Part shown: piece after piece, positions 1 to 9,023 of the stretch
How the letters are laid out: the number at the start of each line of letters is the position of its first letter
Position numbering within the stretch: position 1 is the stretch's first letter
NCBI GenBank assembly: GCA_002480925.1
Contig: DLDA01000010.1
Location: 3,872-65,818 of the forward strand
Origin: Lachnospiraceae bacterium UBA7784
Lineage (GTDB): Bacteria; Bacillota; Clostridia; Lachnospirales; Lachnospiraceae
Length of the DNA: 61,947 nt
Direction of reading: 5' to 3'
Program-made: the position numbers and the translations under genes
The notes under the pieces: generated by a model
Database searches by the model: none
Seen by the model: the letters and a program-made list of their open reading frames with translations, nothing else
Told to the model about the DNA's origin: nothing

Positions 1-249
1 GTAATCCTGGGCACAGGACGTGCGATAGGAGAGGCAATGGCAGTAATGATGGTTGCAGGTAATGTAGCAAATATGCCTGGAATTTTCAAGAGTGTCAGAT
101 TCCTTACCACAGCAGTGGCAAGTGAGATGTCATACTCTTCAGGACTCCAGAGGCAGGCTCTTTTCTCAATAGCACTAGTGCTTTTCTTCTTTATTATACT
201 TATTAACCTCGTATTAAGGAAGCTAACTTCGAAAGGAGAGGTAAAATAA
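1..249 (+). CDS. pstC: Phosphate ABC transporter permease PstC, C-terminal fragment
   Basis: The window opens inside this gene, so only the last 82 residues are seen. The visible part carries a permease EAA-like stretch (GTGRAIGEAMAVMMVAGN), followed by a loop and one last hydrophobic helix ending in a basic tail. Identity rests on this match to the PstC C-terminus and on pstA, pstB and phoU directly downstream. PstC and PstA form the membrane channel of the high-affinity phosphate importer. Its TAA stop shares one base with the pstA start, so the two are translationally coupled. Confidence 0.9.
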   Translation, partial: VILGTGRAIGEAMAVMMVAGNVANMPGIFKSVRFLTTAVASEMSYSSGLQRQALFSIALVLFFFIILINLVLRKLTSKGEVK

Positions 250-1139
250 TGGATGCGATAGGTACAAGGGATATGATCCTTCAGGCAAAGGAAAGGATCT
301 CCACAAAAAGAAGAGTAAAGGGAGCTCTGTTAAGAGGACTTATGTATTTTGCTGCAGCACTTACGACAGCTCTTCTGGCTCTTATAATCGGATATATCTT
401 TTACAGAGGAGTGCCATACGTGACATGGAATCTCCTGTCGACAAAGCCATCGCTTCTCGATGACAATATAGGGATCCTTCCGAATATACTGAATACTCTT
501 TACATCATAGTGATAGCACTGGTATTCGCACTCCCGACAGGCATAGGAACAGCAGTATATCTCAATGAATATGCGACAAATAAAAAGCTGGTCCGCATCA
601 TAGAGCTGGCAACAGAGACACTAAGTGGGATCCCTTCGATCATCTACGGACTTGCAGGAATGCTGATCTTCGTGCAGGCACTTAACTTCGGGACTTCAAT
701 CCTTGCCGGTGCACTTACGCTTGCAGTCATGACACTACCCATTATAATAAGGACTACTCAGGAGGCCTTGAAGACAGTTCCGGACAGCTACAGGGAGGGC
801 TCTCTTGCATTAGGCAGCGGAAGATGGCATATGGTCCGCACAGTAGTGCTGCCATGCGCTATGGACGGTATTGTAACAGGAATAATCCTTTCAGTCGGAA
901 GGATAGTAGGTGAATCAGCTGCTCTACTCTATACAGCAGGAATGGCAAATCAGATACTTTCTCCGGCAAAGGCAGTTATGCCGGGTAACGCAGGAGCGAC
1001 ACTTACGGTTTCACTCTATATGTATGCAAAGGAACGTGGACAGTTCAATGTGGCATTCGCGATAGCGGTCATTCTTCTGCTCATCACGTTTGTGATAAAT
1101 GTAAGTGCGAAGGCAGCAGCGAGAAAACTTAGAAAATAG
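249..1139 (+). CDS. pstA: Phosphate ABC transporter permease PstA
   Basis: A 296-residue integral membrane protein, usual PstA length. It has a cytoplasmic basic N-terminus, a first helix near residues 32-55, then further membrane helices. The EAA loop that contacts the ATPase is visible around residues 177-200 (REGSLALGSGRW). Known family role: with PstC it forms the phosphate channel. The ATG overlaps the pstC stop by one base, with a purine-rich GAAAGGAGAGG upstream as ribosome binding site. It sits between pstC and pstB in the usual operon order. Confidence 0.95.
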   Translation: MDAIGTRDMILQAKERISTKRRVKGALLRGLMYFAAALTTALLALIIGYIFYRGVPYVTWNLLSTKPSLLDDNIGILPNILNTLYIIVIALVFALPTGIGTAVYLNEYATNKKLVRIIELATETLSGIPSIIYGLAGMLIFVQALNFGTSILAGALTLAVMTLPIIIRTTQEALKTVPDSYREGSLALGSGRWHMVRTVVLPCAMDGIVTGIILSVGRIVGESAALLYTAGMANQILSPAKAVMPGNAGATLTVSLYMYAKERGQFNVAFAIAVILLLITFVINVSAKAAARKLRK

Positions 1140-1169
1140 GATTTAGGGGATAGGGGCAAAGGAGACAAC

Positions 1170-1919
1170 ATGACAAGCGTAATCGAAACAAAGGAATTAA
1201 ATCTCTGGTATGGAAAACACCATGCCCTTATGAATATCAATATAGATATTCCCGAGAAGCAGATCACAGCTCTTATCGGTCCGTCAGGATGCGGAAAGTC
1301 GACATTCCTGCGCACATTAAACAGGATGAATGATCTGATCGAGGATGTAAGGAGCGATGGTCAGGTACTGCTCAAGGGTGAAAGCATCAATGATATGGAT
1401 GTCAATGTCCTAAGAAGCCGTGTAGGAATGGTCTTCCAGAAGGCAAATCCTTTTCCTATGAGCGTATATGATAATATAGCCTATGGTCCAAGGATACTTG
1501 GAGTCCATAAGAAAAAGGAGCTTGATCAGATAGTGGAGACATCACTTAAGCAGGCTGCTATCTGGGATGAGTGTAAGGGAAGACTTCGTACCTCAGCGCT
1601 TGGGATGAGCGGGGGACAGCAGCAGAGACTTTGTATTGCAAGAGCTCTGGCTGTAAAGCCTGAAGTGCTTTTACTTGATGAGTCGACTTCGGCTCTTGAT
1701 CCTGTTTCCACATCAAAGATCGAGGACCTTCTGCTTGAACTGAAGAAAAAGTACACTATTATAATGGTAACCCATAATATGCAGCAGGCTGCCAGAATAG
1801 CAGACAAGACAGCCTTCTTCTTATTAGGCGAGCTTATAGAGTACGATGATACTGAGACTATATTCTCACATCCATCGGATAAGAGGACAGAGGATTATAT
1901 CACAGGAAGGTTTGGCTGA
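1170..1919 (+). CDS. pstB: Phosphate ABC transporter ATP-binding protein PstB
   Basis: A 249-residue ABC ATPase of normal PstB length. Walker [10 protein letters not shown] lies near residues 37-45, with the PstB-typical RTLNRMND just after. The signature MSGGQQQR is near 146, Walker B LLLDES near 168, and the H-loop THN near 200. It powers PstCA phosphate import from the cytoplasmic face. The ATG follows AAAGGAG with good spacing. phoU begins one base after its stop. Confidence 0.97.
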   Translation: MTSVIETKELNLWYGKHHALMNINIDIPEKQITALIGPSGCGKSTFLRTLNRMNDLIEDVRSDGQVLLKGESINDMDVNVLRSRVGMVFQKANPFPMSVYDNIAYGPRILGVHKKKELDQIVETSLKQAAIWDECKGRLRTSALGMSGGQQQRLCIARALAVKPEVLLLDESTSALDPVSTSKIEDLLLELKKKYTIIMVTHNMQQAARIADKTAFFLLGELIEYDDTETIFSHPSDKRTEDYITGRFG

Positions 1920-1920
1920 T

Positions 1921-2556
1921 ATGAGAGACAGATATAATGAAGAACTTAAGGATCTCAATGCTTCTCTTGTCGAAATGGGCAAGCTCTGTAAGGAGGCTAT
2001 CCTAAAGGATGTCGATGCTCTTGCAGATGCTAAGCCGGGTGACCTTGAGGAGATAAAGGAGGTCTCTGATGCTATAGTAAAAAAGCAGGAGGATATAGAG
2101 GGCCAGTGCTATCGACTGATCCTGATGGAGCAGCCTGTAGCTAGCGATCTTAGAAACATCTCTGCGGTCTCAAAGGTCATTGTGGATATGCAGCGGATCG
2201 GGATAAACGCACTCGATATAGCTGAGATCGTTCCCTATGTGGCAGATTCGCCTCTTAAGAATCAGGTGCCTATACTTATGATGGCTGACGCAGCATCATA
2301 TATGGTTTCAAAAAGTGTGGAGGCCTTTGTCGAGAAAAGCACAGATATAGCAGAAAGTGTGATCAAGTACGACGATACAGTCGATGACCTTTTCAATGAG
2401 GTCAAGACATCAGTGATTGAGGCTATCAGGAACAACAAGAAAAAGGATGCAGCCTCAGGAGTCGATATAATGATGATCGCCAAGTATTTCGAGAGAATGG
2501 GCGATCATGCAGAGAATATTGCTCATATGGCAAAATACCTGTATGATAACAGATAA
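1921..2556 (+). CDS. phoU: Phosphate transport regulator PhoU
   Basis: A 211-residue, all-helical protein with two PhoU repeats. Each ends in the metal-binding type helix, for example KYFERMGDHAENIAHMAKY near the C-terminus. Family role: PhoU links Pst transporter activity to PhoR/PhoB signalling and limits phosphate uptake. The frame is open further upstream, but the ATG one base after pstB (starting MRDRYNEEL, preceded by AGGAAGG) matches the family N-terminus and is chosen. It ends the pst operon; no pho regulator genes are in view. Confidence 0.93.
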   Translation: MRDRYNEELKDLNASLVEMGKLCKEAILKDVDALADAKPGDLEEIKEVSDAIVKKQEDIEGQCYRLILMEQPVASDLRNISAVSKVIVDMQRIGINALDIAEIVPYVADSPLKNQVPILMMADAASYMVSKSVEAFVEKSTDIAESVIKYDDTVDDLFNEVKTSVIEAIRNNKKKDAASGVDIMMIAKYFERMGDHAENIAHMAKYLYDNR

Positions 2557-2577
2557 GCAGAATTAAGTTTTAATATG

Positions 2578-2606
2578 TTGTACATGAGCAGTACTTTTGT
2601 TATAAT
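2578..2606 (+). promoter_or_regulatory. Sigma-A type promoter, leaderless with respect to the ABC ATPase gene
   Basis: TTGTAC, 17-base spacer, perfect TATAAT. By the usual geometry (+1 is seven bases past the last -10 base) transcription would start at 2613, the A of the next ATG. No Shine-Dalgarno precedes that ATG. Confidence 0.65.
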
Positions 2607-2612
2607 TGGCTT

Positions 2613-3317
2613 ATGCTTAAAGTAGAACATATAACAAAAAAATACAGAAAAACCACCGCAGTTAACGATGTCAGCTTCACTCTTGAGGATGGCACCGTTA
2701 ATGTGCTTTTAGGGCCAAATGGTGCCGGAAAGAGCACTCTTTTCAAGTCTATAACAGGCTTCCTCAGATACAGCGGACAGATAACGGTAGACGGTATCCT
2801 TAACAAGACACCTGAGGCAAGACGCCTTATGGGATATATACCTGAGCTTCCGGCTCTTTATCCGAATCTGTCTATAATAGAACATATGGAGTTCCTTGCC
2901 AGAGCTTACAGATTAAGCGATTATAAGGACAGGGCAGATGCCCTCCTTGATGCCTTCGAGCTTAGGGACAAGGAAAAGAAGTTCGGGGACGAGCTGTCAA
3001 AGGGTATGCAGCAGAAGGTAAATCTATGTCTTGGCCTTTTAAGTGACCCGAAGCTTATTATCATGGATGAGCCTATGATAGGCCTTGATCCTCATGCCAT
3101 AAAAAAGCTGAAGGAGATAATAGAGGAGGAGAGGCAGAAAGGGAAGACTGTCATTGTAAGCACCCATATAATCGATTCCATCGATATGATCTGGGACAGG
3201 GTCCTGATAATGAAGGATGGAAGCCTGTACGGTGATATGACCAGGGAGCAGGTTGAGAATACAGGAAGAAGCCTGGAGGATATCTTTTTTGATATCACAG
3301 AGGGAGGAGAAAGGTGA
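2613..3317 (+). CDS. ABC transporter ATP-binding protein, exporter type
   Basis: A 234-residue ABC ATPase with Walker A GPNGAGKST near residues 34-42, signature LSKGMQQK near 128 and Walker B LIIMDEP near 149. The fold class is the NatA/CcmA-like exporter group. The next gene overlaps by four bases (GTGA) and encodes its membrane partner, so the two probably form one transporter. Substrate is unknown. The start lacks a Shine-Dalgarno and lies exactly where transcription from the upstream promoter is expected to begin; the N-terminus MLKVEHITKKY is normal for the family, so the start itself is probably right. Confidence 0.9.
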   Translation: MLKVEHITKKYRKTTAVNDVSFTLEDGTVNVLLGPNGAGKSTLFKSITGFLRYSGQITVDGILNKTPEARRLMGYIPELPALYPNLSIIEHMEFLARAYRLSDYKDRADALLDAFELRDKEKKFGDELSKGMQQKVNLCLGLLSDPKLIIMDEPMIGLDPHAIKKLKEIIEEERQKGKTVIVSTHIIDSIDMIWDRVLIMKDGSLYGDMTREQVENTGRSLEDIFFDITEGGER

Positions 3318-5941
3318 GACTGTTCGGTTATTATGTCTGGCATTCCTTTGTGAATCAGGTCAGGAAGATCTTTCGTACAAAGATAATCATATTTATCATA
3401 GCCTGTGCTCTGCTTGGGGGATTAGCCGGCGCTATAGGCGGCTCTATGGCGGCCCAAAGGACCCGGCAGACCGAAATGTCGGCTGAGAAAGAGAAGACCA
3501 AGGCAGCAGATCGGTCAGATAAGGGCCGTTCCGCTGTGAAGGCTCTTATCAGGTCGTCCGGCCTGACGGGGCAGAGGGCTGTTTTTGTATTTATATCAGC
3601 AGGAATAATAATCCTTTTTCTTTTTTTTATAGGCTCATCAGATGCAGGAGGAAGCATATTTCTGCCTGCCGATGCCGGAATACTTTTTCCGTCTCCTTTG
3701 GAGCCCCAGTCTGTTCTTATGTTCAGGCTTTTTGTCAGGATGGGAAGCTTTGTCTTTCTGACTGTTTATCTGGTGATCTGCAGCTTCGCATTTGCTGATA
3801 TGATAAAGATAAGTCTCTTCTCCAAGCTTATGTTGATACTGGCCTGGATCCTTGCCTTCATCACAGCAAAGCTGTTCCAGATCTTATTCTACCTGCTCTG
3901 TGACAGATATGGATTTCTAAAGAAGAGTATTAAGTATGCGGTTACAGCAGCTTTAGTCCTTATTATCAGCCTTATACTTTCCTATCAGAAGATAAGGGGT
4001 ATAGCCATAGGGACAGCAGCGGATCATGTCCTTAATTTCAGAGGATCCACCTTCATTCCCTGTTATGGATGGCTGAAGGGAATGGCCTATTATGGCCTTA
4101 AGGGAAATGTCATAATGGCAGTGACAGATGCCATATTATCGGCTTTTTTTGCGGCTTTTCTTGTAATCCTGATATACAGACAGAAGGCTTGTTACTACGA
4201 ATCGGCTCTTGAAAAGACCGCCCAGATCGAAAAACAGATGGAAAAGGTCCAGAAGATGGGCCTTGCTATCCCGTCAGGAAAAGCTAAGCATAAAAGCCTT
4301 TCCGCAGAGGAAGAGGGTATAGGACACGGAAGAGGAGCCTCGGTCTTTTTCTTCAAGGATATGAAGCTTAGATTCAGGGAAAAGGGAAAGGGTCTGGTTA
4401 CAAGGACCTCAGTCATATATCTTGCCATTTCCTTTATGGCAGGAGTGATAGCAAGGGATCAGTGGGGGATAAAGCCTGCCCTGGCTGCATTTACGGCTCT
4501 TAGCCTACTGGTCTTTTACAGATCCTTCCAGAATGAAAGCTCAGAGGACTTAAAGACCGGATTCTACAGAATGATACCCGAAAGTCCATGGAAGAAGCTC
4601 TTCTTCTCACTTGCCGGAGGAAGCACAGTATGCTGCCTGGACTTACTGCCATCTGTAGTACTCGTAGCTCTGGCCTTCAGACCGGCGCCGGCTGTACTAT
4701 TGATCGGCTTTATCATAGTGATCACGACAAATATCTATTCATCGATTGTAAGAGCTTTTATTGATTCGGTCATATCTGATTCGATCGATCAGAGTGTCCA
4801 TCAGGTCGTATTCATGACATTTCTTATGTTCGGCCTGCTTCCGGATTTCATAATCCTTTACATTGGATATATGAAAGGAGACATGAGTGCATATATACCA
4901 TATATAGCTCTGGTAAATGTCCTTGTAGCTTGCTTATTCTTCTCTGTTACTCCTGTAAACCTTGAGGATATGAGAGTAAGGGCAGATAAGCCCTCGATTT
5001 CAGATTACAAGGGTGATTTGAAATCGGCAGCACATGATTTTTCAACGATAGGACTTGGACTTGCGCTTATAATAATTTTATCTATTGCATCCCAGTTTCT
5101 TATATCGAAGCTAATCATGCACTATTTTCCGCGAGTAATGGATACTTCATGGGGAAGCTGGGCTGTCGTGATGCTTCCTGAGTATCTGATCGGTTTTCCG
5201 GCGGGACTTGCAGTGATAAAAAGAGTAAAGGCAGCTTACTATAAAGACCGGCCGCTTGGAGGCAGAGAATATCTGTTAGCAATACCATCATCCTTTTTCG
5301 TAATGGTAGCAGGAGCCCTTGTAGGATTTCTTGTCCTTTTTCTACTGGGACTTATCCTTCCTGTAAATAAGGTCTCAGGTATTTCTGTAATGTCAGACCA
5401 GGGACCTGTCTATGTACGGATACTCTTTATGGTGATACTTGCTCCTCTTATCGAGGAGTATACATTCAGGCGTACTCTTATAGACAGGCTGCGGCCGTAT
5501 GGGGAAAGGACAGCAATAGTAGTTCAAGCGGCAGCCTTCGGTCTCTTTCACGGGAATTTTTCCCAGATCTTTTATGCGATGGGACTGGGACTTATCCTTG
5601 GTGCCATATATGAAAAGACAGGAAGACTCCGTTATAGTATCTCACTCCATATGCTTATAAACTTCCTTGGCGGAATAGTATCTCCTCTTATCCTTTCGGC
5701 CATGCAAGGGAAGTTGTCAGGCTTTTATCATACTATGGCTATAGTCTATCTTGCTATTTACTATGGACTTGCCATAGCCGGTATTGCAGTATTTTTCATC
5801 TCCATGTCGAGACTTCGCTTATACCGTATGGAAAAAGAGCTTCCATCCGGCGCGACTGTCTCTACGGTATGCTGGAATCCGGGAGTCATGGTCTTTGCAC
5901 TATCCTGTGCAGCTCTTATATTTTTGCAGACAGCAGCCTAG
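3314..5941 (+). CDS. ABC transporter permease fused to a CPBP intramembrane protease
   Basis: 875 residues, starting with GTG overlapping the ATPase stop and preceded by GGAGGAGAAAG. Residues 1-560 form a polytopic ABC-2-like permease: first helix near 17-36, several helices at 90-300, a soluble charged stretch near 300-360, then another membrane block. Residues about 640-830 carry the CPBP (CAAX-protease/bacteriocin-processing) motifs: EEYTFRR near 714, FGLFH near 742-746 and HMLIN near 778. These are the glutamates and histidines of this membrane protease family. Inference: transport of a substrate coupled to its processing or to immunity. Related NatB-type permease/CPBP fusions exist in Firmicutes; the substrate here is unknown. 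Confidence 0.8.
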   Translation: MRLFGYYVWHSFVNQVRKIFRTKIIIFIIACALLGGLAGAIGGSMAAQRTRQTEMSAEKEKTKAADRSDKGRSAVKALIRSSGLTGQRAVFVFISAGIIILFLFFIGSSDAGGSIFLPADAGILFPSPLEPQSVLMFRLFVRMGSFVFLTVYLVICSFAFADMIKISLFSKLMLILAWILAFITAKLFQILFYLLCDRYGFLKKSIKYAVTAALVLIISLILSYQKIRGIAIGTAADHVLNFRGSTFIPCYGWLKGMAYYGLKGNVIMAVTDAILSAFFAAFLVILIYRQKACYYESALEKTAQIEKQMEKVQKMGLAIPSGKAKHKSLSAEEEGIGHGRGASVFFFKDMKLRFREKGKGLVTRTSVIYLAISFMAGVIARDQWGIKPALAAFTALSLLVFYRSFQNESSEDLKTGFYRMIPESPWKKLFFSLAGGSTVCCLDLLPSVVLVALAFRPAPAVLLIGFIIVITTNIYSSIVRAFIDSVISDSIDQSVHQVVFMTFLMFGLLPDFIILYIGYMKGDMSAYIPYIALVNVLVACLFFSVTPVNLEDMRVRADKPSISDYKGDLKSAAHDFSTIGLGLALIIILSIASQFLISKLIMHYFPRVMDTSWGSWAVVMLPEYLIGFPAGLAVIKRVKAAYYKDRPLGGREYLLAIPSSFFVMVAGALVGFLVLFLLGLILPVNKVSGISVMSDQGPVYVRILFMVILAPLIEEYTFRRTLIDRLRPYGERTAIVVQAAAFGLFHGNFSQIFYAMGLGLILGAIYEKTGRLRYSISLHMLINFLGGIVSPLILSAMQGKLSGFYHTMAIVYLAIYYGLAIAGIAVFFISMSRLRLYRMEKELPSGATVSTVCWNPGVMVFALSCAALIFLQTAA

Positions 5942-5958
5942 GCTGTCCGCAAAAATAT
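5918..5958 (+). repeat. Inverted repeat spanning the stop codon of the permease/protease gene
   Basis: Two 17-base arms (5918-5934 and 5942-5958) pair with one mismatch and enclose a 7-base loop holding the TAG stop. The arms are T-rich then GC-rich on the left and mirror-image on the right. No U-run follows the stem on either strand, so it is not a standard intrinsic terminator; it could be an RNA 3'-end or processing hairpin. Confidence 0.6.
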
Positions 5959-5999
5959 ACAAAAATATAGTGAATGTCTTTTCTCTTTATGTGCAAAAG

Positions 6000-6008
6000 T
6001 GATATAAT
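6000..6008 (+). promoter_or_regulatory. Extended -10 promoter for the rnf operon
   Basis: TGATATAAT gives a TGn extended -10 with a perfect TATAAT. No convincing -35 is seen at 16-18 bases upstream, as is common with extended -10 promoters. Transcription would start near 6015, giving a leader of about 72 bases before rnfC. Confidence 0.5.
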
Positions 6009-6086
6009 GTTCTAGTGAAGTTAAGCGAATAGCTTATTGAAAATGATTTCACTGTTGGAAAAGTAACTAGAAAGTGGGGTAACTGA

Positions 6087-7424
6087 ATGAGCCTTAAAAC
6101 ATTTAAAGGCGGTGTCCATCCCTTCGAAGGCAAGGAGCTTTCAAAGTCCAAGCCTATCAAGGAGCTTCTCCCAAAGGGCGAGCTGGTATTTCCGGTATCT
6201 CAGCATATCGGAGCTCCGGCAAAGCCTGTTGTAGCGGGAGGAGATACGGTTCTTCGCGGTCAGAAGATTGCTGAGGCCGGCGGCTTTGTTTCATCGCCGA
6301 TTTACTCATCGGTTTCCGGTACTGTAAAGGGCATAGAAAAGCGCCGTACAGCTACAGGAGATATGGTGGATTCGATCATCATTGAAAGTGACGGGAACTT
6401 CATGGAGGTTGGCTTCGAGGGGACCGATGATGTGACAAAGCTTTCAAACGAACAGATCATTGGAAAGATCCGTGAAGCAGGAGTAGTCGGTATGGGAGGA
6501 GCAGGCTTTCCTACACATGTCAAGCTTTCTCCAAAGGAGCCTGAAAAGATTGATCACATAATAGCTAACTGTGCTGAATGTGAGCCATACCTTACCAGTG
6601 ATTACCGGGAAATGATGGAGGAGCCGGAGAAGCTCATAGGAGGGATGAAGATCGTCCTGCAGCTTTTCCCGAAGGCTAAGGGAGTATTCGCAATCGAAAA
6701 CAACAAGTCTGACTGCATTGAAAAGCTGACAGAGCTGACAAAGGATGATGACCGTCTTAGTGTTGTGCCTCTCCTTACCAAGTATCCTCAGGGCGGCGAG
6801 AGAACGATCATACATGCTGTTACAGGAAGAGATATCAATTCAAAGATGCTTCCTGCTGATGCTGGCTGCATAGTTGACAATGTGGCTACCCTTATCGCTA
6901 TCTATGATGCGGTAAAGCTTGGGATTCCTGTAATGAACAGGGTATTTACTGTTACAGGAGAGGCAGTGTGCGAGCCACGCAACTACCGTATCTGTATAGG
7001 AACAAGCTATGAGGAGCTTCTCGAGGCATCAGGCGGACTGATACATGAGGCAAAGAAGGAGATAAGCGGCGGTCCTATGATGGGATTTGCGCTTTATGGA
7101 CTTGATGTTCCGACCACCAAGACTACATCGGCCCTCCTGTGTCTTACAGAGGACGAGGCAAGCGAATATCAGGAAAGCGCCTGCATCAACTGTGGCCGAT
7201 GTGTTGAGGCCTGTCCTGAGAGGCTCGTTCCTTCAAGGCTTGCGGATTTCGCTACGCATGGACAGAAGGAAGAATTTGAAAAGTGGTACGGGCTCGAGTG
7301 CGTTGAATGCGGCAGCTGCAGCTACGGCTGTCCGGCAAGACGTCCTCTTGCCCAGCATATAAAGACCATGAAGAAGCTCCTGCTTGCTGAAAAGAAAAAG
7401 GCAGCAGCAAAGGATAAGAAATGA
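6087..7424 (+). CDS. rnfC: Rnf electron transport complex subunit RnfC
   Basis: 445 residues, the usual length of clostridial RnfC. The N-terminal part resembles the NADH/FMN-binding NuoF-like fold, with the Gly-rich GMGGAGFPTH near 135. Two [4Fe-4S] motifs close the protein: CINCGRCVEACP near 366 and CVECGSCSYGCP near 404. RnfC is the NAD-interacting subunit of the ferredoxin:NAD+ oxidoreductase that pumps Na+ or H+. It is the first gene of the C-D-G-E-A-B operon typical of Clostridia. A GTGGGGT purine stretch precedes the ATG. Confidence 0.96.
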   Translation: MSLKTFKGGVHPFEGKELSKSKPIKELLPKGELVFPVSQHIGAPAKPVVAGGDTVLRGQKIAEAGGFVSSPIYSSVSGTVKGIEKRRTATGDMVDSIIIESDGNFMEVGFEGTDDVTKLSNEQIIGKIREAGVVGMGGAGFPTHVKLSPKEPEKIDHIIANCAECEPYLTSDYREMMEEPEKLIGGMKIVLQLFPKAKGVFAIENNKSDCIEKLTELTKDDDRLSVVPLLTKYPQGGERTIIHAVTGRDINSKMLPADAGCIVDNVATLIAIYDAVKLGIPVMNRVFTVTGEAVCEPRNYRICIGTSYEELLEASGGLIHEAKKEISGGPMMGFALYGLDVPTTKTTSALLCLTEDEASEYQESACINCGRCVEACPERLVPSRLADFATHGQKEEFEKWYGLECVECGSCSYGCPARRPLAQHIKTMKKLLLAEKKKAAAKDKK

Positions 7425-7434
7425 GGTGAGTGAA

Positions 7435-8415
7435 TTGGAAGAGAAGAAAATGCTTAATGTAACCTCCTCGCCTCATGTAAGGGCAAAGGATGATACACAG
7501 CGGATCATGGCTTATGTGATCATAGCCCTGCTTCCGGCAACTATTTTTGGAATCTTTAATTTCGGAATAAGGGCCCTTTTAGTCATTGTTTCTACAGTGG
7601 CAGCAAGTGTACTTTCTGAGTATATCTACTGCAGGATAGTCCATAGAAAGAATACGACAAGGGATCTGTCAGCGGTAGTTACGGGCCTTCTTCTGGCCTT
7701 AAACCTTCCAAGTTCAGTTCCGATCTGGCTTGGTATAGTAGGCGGAGCCTTCGCTATAATCGTGGTAAAGGAGCTGTTCGGGGGACTCGGACAGAATTTC
7801 ATGAACCCGGCTCTTGGTGCCAGATGCTTCCTGCTTATCTCATTTGCAGGACTGATGACAGATTTCTCTGATTACAGGGGATTTACTGATACCTTCGGAG
7901 GAGCAACACCACTTGCTACATTAAAGGCAGGAAAGAGTGTTGACACACTAAGGCTTATACTTGGAAACGTACCGGGGACAATAGGTGAGACATCTATGAT
8001 AGCGATCGTTATAGGAGCTGTCTTCCTTATACTTATGGGAGTCATCACCTTACGCATACCTGGTACCTATATCCTTACCTTCGCTGTCTTTACTATCATC
8101 TTTGGCGGACATGGCTTTGACATGAACTTCCTTGTAGCAGAGCTTGCAGGAGGCGGACTTATGCTTGGAGCCTTCTTTATGGCAACAGACTATGTGACAA
8201 GTCCTATAACCCCGTCAGGTCAGATAATCTATGGAATACTCCTGGGAGTAATGACAGGCATATTCAGATTCTTCGGCTCCTCAGCGGAGGGAGTTTCGTA
8301 TGCGATCATCTTCTCGAACCTTTTCGTACCTCTGATTGAGAAGGCTACAATACCTAGAGCCTTTGGTATCAGAAAGGAAAAGAAGGCTAAGAAAGCAAAG
8401 GAGGGTGTAGCATGA
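7435..8415 (+). CDS. rnfD: Rnf complex membrane subunit RnfD
   Basis: A multi-helix membrane protein with the covalent-FMN acceptor motif GGATPLAT near residue 157, where the Thr is flavinylated in this family. The reading frame is open back into rnfC. I chose TTG because GAGGTGAG lies four bases upstream, giving 326 residues starting MEEKKMLNV; an ATG 15 bases further (MLNVTSSPH) is the alternative. A lysine/alanine-rich C-terminal tail follows the last helix. The gene overlaps rnfG by four bases. Confidence 0.93.
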   Translation: MEEKKMLNVTSSPHVRAKDDTQRIMAYVIIALLPATIFGIFNFGIRALLVIVSTVAASVLSEYIYCRIVHRKNTTRDLSAVVTGLLLALNLPSSVPIWLGIVGGAFAIIVVKELFGGLGQNFMNPALGARCFLLISFAGLMTDFSDYRGFTDTFGGATPLATLKAGKSVDTLRLILGNVPGTIGETSMIAIVIGAVFLILMGVITLRIPGTYILTFAVFTIIFGGHGFDMNFLVAELAGGGLMLGAFFMATDYVTSPITPSGQIIYGILLGVMTGIFRFFGSSAEGVSYAIIFSNLFVPLIEKATIPRAFGIRKEKKAKKAKEGVA

Positions 8416-9023
8416 GTGACAAGAAATCGATTCTTAGGGATGCTATGAGACTGACCGTGATCACACTTGTATCAGGACTGCTTCTGGGACTGGTCTATCA
8501 GATCACTCTTTCTCCTCGTAATGCTGCTGCCGAGAAGGCGACAAATGACGCCTATAAGGCTGTATTTACAAAGGCAGCAAGCTTTAAAGACTATTCTGAT
8601 TTCGATCCAGACAAGGCCGATGCGCTGATAAAGAAGGCCGGATATAACAATATATCTATCACTGCCTGTGTAGAGGCCTGTGACAATAGCGGAAAAACAC
8701 TCGGATACGTGATCACAGTTGTGACAAAGAGCTACGGCGGCAACGCAACATTCTCTATGGGCGTGACTAACGAGGGAGTGATGAACGGTTATCAGATCAC
8801 CTCGATCTCTGATACACCGGGACTTGGCATGAAGTCAACAGAGCCTAAGTTCAAGGATCAGTTCAAGGGTATCTCTGCCGGCAGGTATACTGTGACAAAA
8901 GATACGCCTAAGGATAATGAGATCCAGGCGATAAGCGGAGCTACAATTACCTCCCGCGCTATTACCAACGGAGTTGACGCCGGATTTGAGTATTACAAGA
9001 GTATAGCAGGAGGTGAAGAGTAA
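8412..9023 (+). CDS. rnfG: Rnf complex FMN-binding subunit RnfG
   Basis: 203 residues with an N-terminal membrane anchor (about 12-30) and an FMN-binding domain. The flavinylation motif SGATITS near 175-181 provides the Thr that receives FMN from ApbE, and an ApbE gene lies 3 kb downstream. RnfG passes electrons on the outer face of the membrane. It is translationally coupled at both ends: ATGA overlap with rnfD and one shared base with rnfE. Confidence 0.95.
   Translation: MSDKKSILRDAMRLTVITLVSGLLLGLVYQITLSPRNAAAEKATNDAYKAVFTKAASFKDYSDFDPDKADALIKKAGYNNISITACVEACDNSGKTLGYVITVVTKSYGGNATFSMGVTNEGVMNGYQITSISDTPGLGMKSTEPKFKDQFKGISAGRYTVTKDTPKDNEIQAISGATITSRAITNGVDAGFEYYKSIAGGEE

Noticed and set aside
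5918..5958. Intrinsic terminator after the permease/protease gene
   Set aside because: The stem is followed by A-rich, not T-rich, sequence on both strands.
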